Source: an uncultured Clostridia bacterium
GTDB lineage: Bacteria; Bacillota; Clostridia; Christensenellales; Pumilibacteraceae
DNA: 9,550 nucleotides
Assembly: GCA_947627075.1 (NCBI GenBank)
Contig: CANQUR010000056.1
Location: 1 to 9,550, forward strand
Reading direction: 5' to 3'
Shown: in pieces, positions 6,970-9,550 of the stretch
How positions within the stretch are numbered: position 1 is the stretch's first letter
Layout of the letters: every line of letters starts with the position of its first letter
Position numbers and translations under genes: made by a program
The notes under the pieces: model-generated
The model's input: the letters and a program-made list of their open reading frames with translations, nothing else
What the model was told of the DNA's origin: nothing
The model's database searches: none

Positions 6970-7002
6970 TATACATAGGTCAATAAAAATCGGAGAAAAT
7001 TT

Positions 7003-7968
7003 ATGGACATAGCAAAATTTGTATTCGAAGCGATAGATATTGCTTTTAACAGAAAACAAAACAAAAGCATAGAGATCGAAGGCATTGAAAACATCGTCGT
7101 GACAAAAGATGTGCTTTACAGCGACGCCAACATTAAGACGTGCCTCCTCGATTATCACTATATGCCAAAAAAGAAAGGTCTGTATCCCGTTATATTCAAT
7201 ATACACGGCGGGGGCTTTATGGCGGGCGGCAAGGAATATCGCAGAGCGCTGTGCGACTGGTTCGCGTCGGACGGATTCTTTGTTGTCAACGTAAATTACG
7301 GACTTTGCCCCGATTACAAGTTTCCCACCCCGATTGTGCATTTGGTATCTGCTTTGAATTGGGTAGTAGCTAACGCACGCAGATTGAGACTCGACCTAAC
7401 AAAAGTAGCCGTATACGGAGATTCCGCAGGCGCTTACTATGCCTCGATGCTTGCGGCTATATGCACAAACGAGCAATTGCAAAAAGCTTTTAAGGTAAAG
7501 CCGAAAATAAAATTAAGCGCAACAATATTGAATTGCGGGCTCTATGACATAAATCATACTTTGGATCGCCGAATAGTTTTGGACCTCAATAAAAAGGTAT
7601 TTACGGCATATACGGGCATACAAGAAGAAAGCTTCGATAATTATCGTTACAAGGATTATATCTCCCCTCTCCCGTATATTACCGAAGCCTTTCCGCCGAC
7701 ATTTGTGGTCTACGCTCAAAAGGACATCTTTTGCGGCGGACAAGCCGAATTTCTTATAAAAAAGCTTGAGGAAAACGACATTTATTTCGAAAGCTATTAT
7801 ACGGTATCGATCATTCGAAATCACTGTTTTTCTCTCGAATGGACGAGTGAGGAAGCTCAAGAAGCAAACAGATTGATAAGAAAATTTTCAGAAAAAATGG
7901 CAGACGGAACGTTGCCGCCTAAACTTTCGGAAGCTCATTACGCTATAAGAGAACACGAAGCTTTTTGA
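7003..7968 (+). CDS. Alpha/beta hydrolase, hormone-sensitive-lipase type
   Basis: This 321-residue protein has the fold-3 alpha/beta hydrolase pattern: HGGGF (68-72, oxyanion hole), the nucleophile elbow GDSAG (139-143, Ser141), Asp241 in VVYAQKD and His274 in the IRNHCFSLEW stretch, a full catalytic triad. VNYGLCPDYKFPTPI (97-111) is the usual post-HGGG region of this family (compare the common YRLAPE-type segment). No signal peptide or membrane helix is seen, so it is probably cytoplasmic. Such enzymes cleave esters of small acyl groups and some deacetylate sugars; the substrate cannot be read from the sequence. The start is supported by GGAG seven bases upstream. The next gene, the glycosyltransferase, begins 33 bases after its stop, so it may trim or modify the same glycan (inference from position only). 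Confidence 0.9.
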   Translation: MDIAKFVFEAIDIAFNRKQNKSIEIEGIENIVVTKDVLYSDANIKTCLLDYHYMPKKKGLYPVIFNIHGGGFMAGGKEYRRALCDWFASDGFFVVNVNYGLCPDYKFPTPIVHLVSALNWVVANARRLRLDLTKVAVYGDSAGAYYASMLAAICTNEQLQKAFKVKPKIKLSATILNCGLYDINHTLDRRIVLDLNKKVFTAYTGIQEESFDNYRYKDYISPLPYITEAFPPTFVVYAQKDIFCGGQAEFLIKKLEENDIYFESYYTVSIIRNHCFSLEWTSEEAQEANRLIRKFSEKMADGTLPPKLSEAHYAIREHEAF

Positions 7969-7994
7969 CACACATTATCTCGGCTCGGTATATC
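7965..7994 (+). promoter_or_regulatory. Candidate promoter with leaderless start at the GT2 gene
   Basis: TTGACA (7965-7970) contains the TGA stop of the hydrolase gene. TATATC (7989-7994), a 4-of-6 -10 match, follows after 18 bases, and the ATG at 8002 is seven bases further on, so transcription would start at the start codon. TATCAT at 7991-7996 is a better box but needs a 20-base spacer. No Shine-Dalgarno sequence occurs in the 33-base gap, which fits leaderless translation or readthrough from the hydrolase gene. Confidence 0.45.
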
Positions 7995-8001
7995 ATAAAA
8001 T

Positions 8002-9550
<1,549 letters not shown>

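Overview
The window looks like chromosomal DNA of a Gram-positive, clostridia-like bacterium (Bacillota), moderately AT-rich. The pointers are strong AGGAGG-type ribosome binding sites, near-consensus TTGACA/TATAAT promoters, a glmU-type gene directly upstream of prs (the arrangement familiar from Bacilli and Clostridia), a lipobox HtrA-like protease, and a collagen-like surface protein beside a glycosyltransferase. The genus cannot be told from this sequence. No phage, plasmid, insertion sequence, CRISPR array, tRNA or rRNA was seen.

Layout. 1-338 holds no gene. It carries two copies of an ~80-bp hairpin-bearing repeat and a minus-strand terminator-like hairpin. 339-2830 (minus) is a lemA - DUF2207 membrane-protein operon driven by a perfect-consensus promoter that overlaps a 15-bp palindrome. 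3025-4284 (plus, divergent) encodes a secreted lipoprotein serine protease of the HtrA/DegP type with an unusual duplicated N-terminal motif. A bidirectional terminator at 4312-4346 separates it from the convergent minus-strand group 6784-4366: tadA (tRNA adenosine deaminase), a shortened GlmU-like protein, and prs (PRPP synthase). Rightwards on the plus strand lie an HSL-type alpha/beta hydrolase (7003-7968), a GT2 glycosyltransferase with a TPR-like C-terminus (8002-9018), and a collagen-like protein with a Cys-rich head (from 9071, running off the window).

How the parts fit. tadA, glmU-like and prs are housekeeping in character (tRNA decoding, cell-wall nucleotide-sugar context, PRPP supply). 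The hydrolase, glycosyltransferase and collagen genes look like a surface or exosporium glycoprotein cassette, by analogy with the sgtA-bclA pairs of spore formers. This is inference from gene adjacency.

Most interesting points. (1) The GlmU-like protein sits in the glmU position but has lost the nucleotidyltransferase G-loop, and has Phe where the acetyltransferase catalytic His should be, while most UDP-GlcNAc-contact residues are kept. It is probably a pseudoenzyme or a repurposed protein. (2) Two genes (glmU-like and the glycosyltransferase) have no Shine-Dalgarno sequence. Each has a TTGACA box that contains the upstream gene's TGA stop codon, and a -10 placed so that transcription would begin at the start ATG. 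These are two candidate leaderless mRNAs in a genome where the other genes have clear ribosome binding sites or translational coupling.
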